Shown in pieces: positions 59,788-64,000 of a stretch of 64,000 bases of DNA. The translations under genes were made by a program, and so were the position numbers. Origin of the DNA: Rapana venosa (Eukaryota > Mollusca > Gastropoda > Neogastropoda > Muricidae); assembly GCA_028751875.1 (NCBI GenBank), contig CM054158.1:15432473-15496472 (forward strand), written 5' to 3'. The notes under the pieces were generated by a model that saw only the letters and a program-made list of their open reading frames with translations, did no database searches and was not told where the DNA came from. Positions within the stretch are counted from its first letter, which is position 1, and each line of letters starts with the position of its first letter.

Positions 59788-60554
59788 TAGCGCCCAGACC
59801 ACCACTCATGGTCTAATGGATGGGGGAAAAATTTCCGGTCCAAACGGGGTACGAACCGCCGCACACTTCAGACCCGGACTTTTCGCTTTCTAGACAGGCG
59901 CGTTACCTCTAGACCACCGATCCACCGAGTGACAAGTTATCAAGCTGAAATTTTGTCACAAGCTAGGTATGTCTTTGTACTTGCATTTAGGCGCAAGTTT
60001 ATGTGTCTGGTCACCAGCTGTCTTGTCATTGTCACCTTATTTGTCACCAATCACAGGTAAAAATATGGTATATATGATAAAACAGCAAGTACTGCATGGA
60101 TTTGACAATAGTTCAAGCATGTTAGTGTCGAATAAAGAAATGATACCCAGCTGATGTGTTTACCAATGGTTATGTGCAATAGTACTTCAAGGATGTGTCA
60201 CACAATGTCCCCATAGCACCTGTTGTTTCATGGTATGTCTTGAGGAGACAGAAGTTTTGTTTAACTATTTTTTCTTTTGAAAACAAGTCATATTCAATCA
60301 ACATGTGACCTTTATACTGTACTTCATATCTGCGTGTGCTACCACATGTTTGTTAAGTGTACAGAAGTGTATTATTGTACATGACTGTCACACTGTCACC
60401 AGTGTCAGCACAGGAGTGACAAATTCAAAACAACACAGAACTTCTGTAACCCTACAAAATTTTAATGTTGGTAGTCTCTAAAGTAGTCGTAGTGGTGGCA
60501 CAGGGTCACATCACATCACAAAAAGCACAAATTATGGATGTGTGTGTGTTGTGT

Positions 60555-60585
<31 letters not shown>

Positions 60586-61751
60586 GGGGGGGGGGGGAAG
60601 GTGTACCCATTGCTCTCACCTGTCGAACCTTGGCAGACGGGAGACCTATTTTCTTTTCCTTCTTGCTATTTTCATTATCGGCATATCTGTTCATTTCTGC
60701 CATTGCAGTTTCAAAGCAAAAGTGTGGTAATAATGAGAAAACAGTCAAAAGGCATTGTTTTCAGGCGTCTATGCCGCGGACTGGCCAGGAGGTCAACTTT
60801 CTCCACAGTCGTGTGTGTAGCACAGGTCAGGAATGTGCCCTGTAGCACATTATTTTCAGGCTCACTCTTCTCCCTAACTGCAGCATTTCCTTCCTCCTCT
60901 TCCTCGTAAGCGTTTAATATCGGACTCACTTAACAATTCTCGTTCAAATGTTTCTACTTCCAAGACAATAACATTAATTTATCATCTTGCTAATCAGATG
61001 AATCGTGTGCTACTAAAGAAAACGCGATTTTTTTTCACCACGCTGCACCATTGAAAAGCCTTCCGGTCGCTGACTGTTATTTCTTCCTTCCCTCCACACT
61101 ACACGCATGTTAGTGGTCTAAATTTATCAATGGCACCGTCTGACACCCTCCCTGCATCGCCCCACCAATTTTCAGACAACAGTGTGAAAACCATGAGGTC
61201 TGTGTGTGATGGAAAAGTACCTACTGTCGGCTGCGGTCGGATTGGAATCTAGCGGCAGCCTCCGTTACTGTCGGCTGCGGCCGGATCGGGGACTAAAGGG
61301 TTAACAAGTCTTTTTTTCTTACAAAGAATAGACTTTTGTTGTATTTTGGAACTTTATCATAAAGCTGTTCTACTGTTTCAAAAACAATTCCCAATACATG
61401 AAATTTCTGTTAAAATTATATTATTATTCTTGGATATGGCAACATCGCTTTTTTGTTGTTGTTGTCAGCCACATTGTACAAAACCATTCATTCAAAACAT
61501 ATCTGAAAAGAAACTGTCTAGAACATTCCCTTAGCTACCAACTTGTATTCCCTGCAGCATAATCTATACAATCCATTTTGTCCTCAGACAGCCTAGGGTG
61601 AAGGAGAGACTTACGCAGCAGACCAGGCCAGGACATCTTTGGGCTGTGTGCGGATGGCTGCCTTGGTAAACTGCTTTAGAATGTCCATCAACTCTGGCGG
61701 GATGTTGATCTGCTGAGAGCAGTAGTAGGGCTCATCTGGATTGGTTGGCAT
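55491..61751 (-). CDS. ROPN1L: Ropporin-1-like protein (five exons)
   Basis: Exons on the minus strand are 61615-61751, 58686-58809, 57966-58127, 56676-56851 and 55491-55557. They join in frame to 221 residues (human ROPN1L about 230). Residues 17-52 form the RIIa docking domain: IPPELMDILKQFTKAAIRTQ, then YFRAMAKGEMPPVKERLE. Further conserved blocks are TPGLLKVLNKQ, IEEKWLDLALPKEQFDDLV, WNRFFALAASALGD, VICEILTADPEGGPARIPF and YLAKVDGEISTQQIN. Ropporins bind AKAP3/AKAP4-type anchors and the radial spoke of motile cilia and sperm flagella. All introns are GT-AG. The start is the ATG giving MPTNPDEPYY; an ATG a few bases upstream is out of this frame. Introns contain the composite SINE (two copies) and a possible piggyBac remnant. 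Confidence 0.94.
57335..57690 (-). mobile_element. Old composite-SINE copy
   Basis: Diverged relative of 5535-6021: AGTCATAGCAGATTCCTCTG, ACTCTTTCTGGAAGAGCGC, GAGAGTGGTGGCTTTTTTC, TTCCTGGGACAATTCCTTTG and an eroded B box (AAGAATCAAACCGACAAACC). No LINE tail is left. It lies in ROPN1L intron 3. Confidence 0.65.
59430..59935 (-). mobile_element. Composite SINE, young copy
   Basis: Nearly identical to 5535-6021 over about 490 bp, from the AAT run (59430-59444) and TATGGAATTTACATAGCGCT to the head GACAGGCGCGTTACCTCTAG...ACCGATCCACC. The main differences are a longer T run at 59618-59638 and single-base changes. The high identity points to recent activity of the family. It lies in ROPN1L intron 1. 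Confidence 0.8.
60541..60597. repeat. GT run and poly-G
   Basis: About 14 GT units followed by about 29 G residues (60569-60597). Confidence 0.95.
60600..61315 (-). mobile_element. Possible piggyBac-like remnant
   Basis: On the minus strand the right border is TTAACCCTTTAGTCCCCGAT (TTAA at 61311-61314), followed by two direct copies of CCGCAGCCGACAGTA about 44 bp apart. Downstream, about 60890-60960, a frame reads ERELLSESDIKRLRGRGG, acidic then basic as at the N-terminus of many piggyBac transposases, and stops soon after. The TTAA flank and CCCTTT start fit piggyBac. No matching second end or catalytic domain was found. Confidence 0.35.
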
Positions 61752-62092
61752 GATGATGGTTGTTGCTTGAACTGCAACACATGTGGTAAACTTTGCTTGA
61801 ACTGCAATACATGCATCAATCTCTGCAACATCAACCTGTAGTGTTCAAATGATTTATCTTTTTGTTTCACACTTCAATATCTCTAGTGGTTTAAAGCTAA
61901 AACCTGAATTACTGCTTGATGAATATTATTTGCCATCCATGGGAGAAGGGAGGGGGGAAGGGGGGTTGAAATCCTCTAAACAAAATGAAACCACAAGCAG
62001 ATAAGTCATTTGTTGTAGTGAAAAACATAATTGAAGAGTTTTAACCTCTGAATACCTTACAAGAAAAAGCTGTGTTATAAGCAAAATCGGAG

Positions 62093-62117
62093 GAGGGGGG
62101 GGGGGGGGGGGGGGGGG
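62093..62117. repeat. Poly-G tract
   Basis: About 23 G residues interrupted near the start by one A. Confidence 0.95.
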
Positions 62118-62699
62118 ATGCAAGAAAACTCAATGAGAGAGAGAGATCATGGTTATGTTTGAACACTATTTTAACAGTTTCCTCAGGGTGTTGTGACATT
62201 CAGAATATTTCATGTTACATTAAATCTATTTAGAAATCTACTCTGTACATGCTTGACCAACTTCACAAATCACTTTGCTGATGAAGCCTAAAAAGTGCAT
62301 ATTTGGTTAAGATTTTTTGTTCTTTTTGTAAGCCACTGAATGATGGCATAAGTAGCGGCATCTTTAACATGCAGACTTGACCTTCCCTATGCGTGTTTAC
62401 ATAAAAAGGAGTAAGGCACTAGTAGGTATGTGCATAAACCTGCATCAGGGAGATCACAAAAATTCCCACTATCTATCCACAGGATAGGATATGAACCATT
62501 GCTGCAGAACTGCAGGCCTGATGTAGATGTATTATCCACTCAATTACTCTGACTTCATTTGACTTCACTTTTACTGTAACCTACTGAAAAGTTGTTGACC
62601 CCAGTATACTGCATTTAGTTCACAGAGCATGTCTTATACAAGCTGACCATGGTGGAGCCAATCCCTCTCCAGGTTGCAGATTGATGGATTTTTTCTGTC

Positions 62700-63030
62700 C
62701 TTTTTTTGGTTTTTGTTTCTTTGGCTAGAGTTCTGAATCTGATGTTCACCAACGGTGAGATTTTGTATATGTGATCGTTTTTGCCCACCATTAAGGTACA
62801 CGCCTTCTAACTTCAGGAATGATGTCTATGCAAGATACCTGTGTGCACGTGTTTTTAATTTATTTTTAAAGTCATGAATTCCTACCAGCATTAAATGGCC
62901 TACTCTTCCAAATGGTGGAACAGGTTATTATGTGCACACGAGATGTTCTGTAACTGTAAGCATTCCCACACAAGGCCTCAGTTCACTCATGGGAAGGACT
63001 TTGGGGGGAGTGGAGTTGGTACTGGCATCT
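62700..63030 (-). mobile_element. SINE, type-2 tail, head eroded
   Basis: Antisense type-2 tail (TTCACCAACGGTGAGATTTT, CCACCATTAAGGTACACGCC, TGTGTGCACGTGTTTTTAA) followed by body (AAATGGCCTACTCTTCCAAA, ACGAGATGTTCTGTAACTG, AAGGCCTCAGTTCACTCATG). It ends near GTGGAGTTGGTACTGGCATC. Confidence 0.65.
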
Positions 63031-63490
63031 GTTTGATTTCTTCATGTCCTTCATACTCCTGGCCATAACTGGCTTACTCTTCATGAAAGATGGACAGATT
63101 TTTTACACATGCACAGAAAGCCATGCATGTGTTTACAATGAGCCTTCTGCTTGTTTTTTTTTTAGTGTGTTTTTGGGAGAGGCTTCTGTGTATTATAGCC
63201 CCATCTGAAGGACTTAGAATGGAAAGGAGTAAAAAAAAAAAAGTGTTAACAACAGAGACTTTCATGAACTCAGTGGTGACTCAAACATGTCCATTCAAAT
63301 CACCATAGCTTAGAAATTTCACACCTTCACTGCTAGACTATAAATTTAGCTCTTGTCGCTAAGCTATATTACTTCTTAACAGAGATTATGCAGCGCTTAA
63401 ATAAATTCCTGGGCAAAGCATCTTTTTTAGCATGGATATCAGCACAATCAGACAAAACAAAGATAGAAAACAACACAGAAAGCAAAGAAG

Positions 63491-63491
<1 letters not shown>

Positions 63492-63586
<95 letters not shown>

Positions 63587-63650
63587 GTGTGTGTGTGTGT
63601 GTGTATGTGAGTGTGTGTGTGAAAAAAAAAGAGTGTGTGTGTGTTAGAGT
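63492..63650. repeat. GT microsatellite
   Basis: Long GT runs with two GGT/GTTG phase slips and an A9 interruption. Confidence 0.95.
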
Positions 63651-63814
63651 GAGTGAGTGAGCATATAATGCATACATGTAAATATCACTGTATATCTGAA
63701 AGAAGAGAATACATTACATGTATCTTAAGTCAACATCTGTAGTTAATAACTTTGTTAATTAATTAAAACCTTACCAACTTATTTAGTTTCAATTAGTTTC
63801 ATGATCTACACAGT

Positions 63815-63945
63815 CAAGACATGGCCTCGGCTCAAGACACATTTATTTCAAACCAAAGATTTTCCCCTCTTGTTCCATCTCATTTTTGTCCCTGCCCTCA
63901 ACAGCCAAAACCCCATCATGCTGCCAGAGCGTATAATCTTTATGT
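63815..63945 (+). mobile_element. LINE 3' fragment, 5'-truncated
   Basis: CTCAAGACACATTTATTTCA, ACCAAAGATTTTCCCCTCTT and CCCCATCATGCTGCCAGAGC match the 3' end of the LINE at 18365-18470 (CTCAAGACATATTTATTTCA, ACCTAAGATTTCCCCCCTCC). A GT-type run follows as in that copy. The window ends before its tail. Confidence 0.65.
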
Positions 63946-64000
63946 GCGTGCGTGTGCGTGCATTCGTGCACGTGTGTGCGTATACATTTAAATTTGTAAA

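Overview
This window looks like a piece of a mollusc nuclear genome, most likely a gastropod. Five split genes with GT-AG introns sit in a sea of CA/GT, CT/GA and GT microsatellites, long G or C homopolymers, tRNA-derived SINEs and decayed LINEs. There is no operon structure and no bacterial or viral gene. The species call is an inference from gene content, the many intron-borne SINEs and ORF families of a kind I associate with gastropod repeats; no species-specific marker was seen.

Layout. (1) 1-6900 holds only repeats: SINEs, microsatellites, and a minus-strand LINE fragment (2780-4500) lying between copies of a ~75-80 bp minisatellite. (2) 6989-9986 (+) is a two-exon gene for a small RIIa (PKA docking and dimerisation) protein of the SPA17/CABYR type. 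Its intron carries a decayed repeat-type ORF of unknown class. (3) 10000-14900 is repeats, including a perfect 60-bp inverted repeat. (4) 14924-23092 (-) is a complete six-exon ACP1 (low-molecular-weight protein tyrosine phosphatase) gene whose introns hold LINE, SINE and minisatellite DNA. (5) 24577-29606 (+) is a complete five-exon LIX1L (limb expression 1-like) gene, divergent from ACP1, followed by about 5 kb of AT-rich sequence that looks like a long 3' UTR. (6) 37393-52225 (+) is a 15-coding-exon DDX51 (ribosome-biogenesis DEAD-box helicase) gene. All helicase motifs are readable except in exon 6, which carries frame lesions. (7) 55491-61751 (-) is a complete five-exon ROPN1L (ropporin-1-like) gene, convergent with DDX51. 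(8) 61752-64000 is repeats, ending in a 3' fragment of the same LINE family.

The genes do not form a pathway. Two of the five, the RIIa protein and ropporin, belong to the same small class of sperm/ciliary R2D2 proteins that bind A-kinase anchoring proteins at the radial spoke or fibrous sheath. The others act in tyrosine dephosphorylation, limb/planar-polarity-type signalling (Fat pathway in flies) and pre-rRNA processing.

The most unusual pattern is that several intronic minisatellites end exactly at a 3' splice site, and their units resemble that splice site: ACP1 exon 2 and DDX51 exons 7, 10 and 14. In ACP1 and at DDX51 exon 10 each unit keeps an acceptor-like AG, giving rows of potential decoy acceptors. 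Also notable are a SINE family that shares its 3' tail with the local LINE, a second SINE family that occurs with two alternative 3' tails, a 22-nt microexon, and A/C-rich and G/T-rich tracts flanking DDX51 exon 9. All exon coordinates were derived by hand from the sequence and from remembered family features; no search was run.
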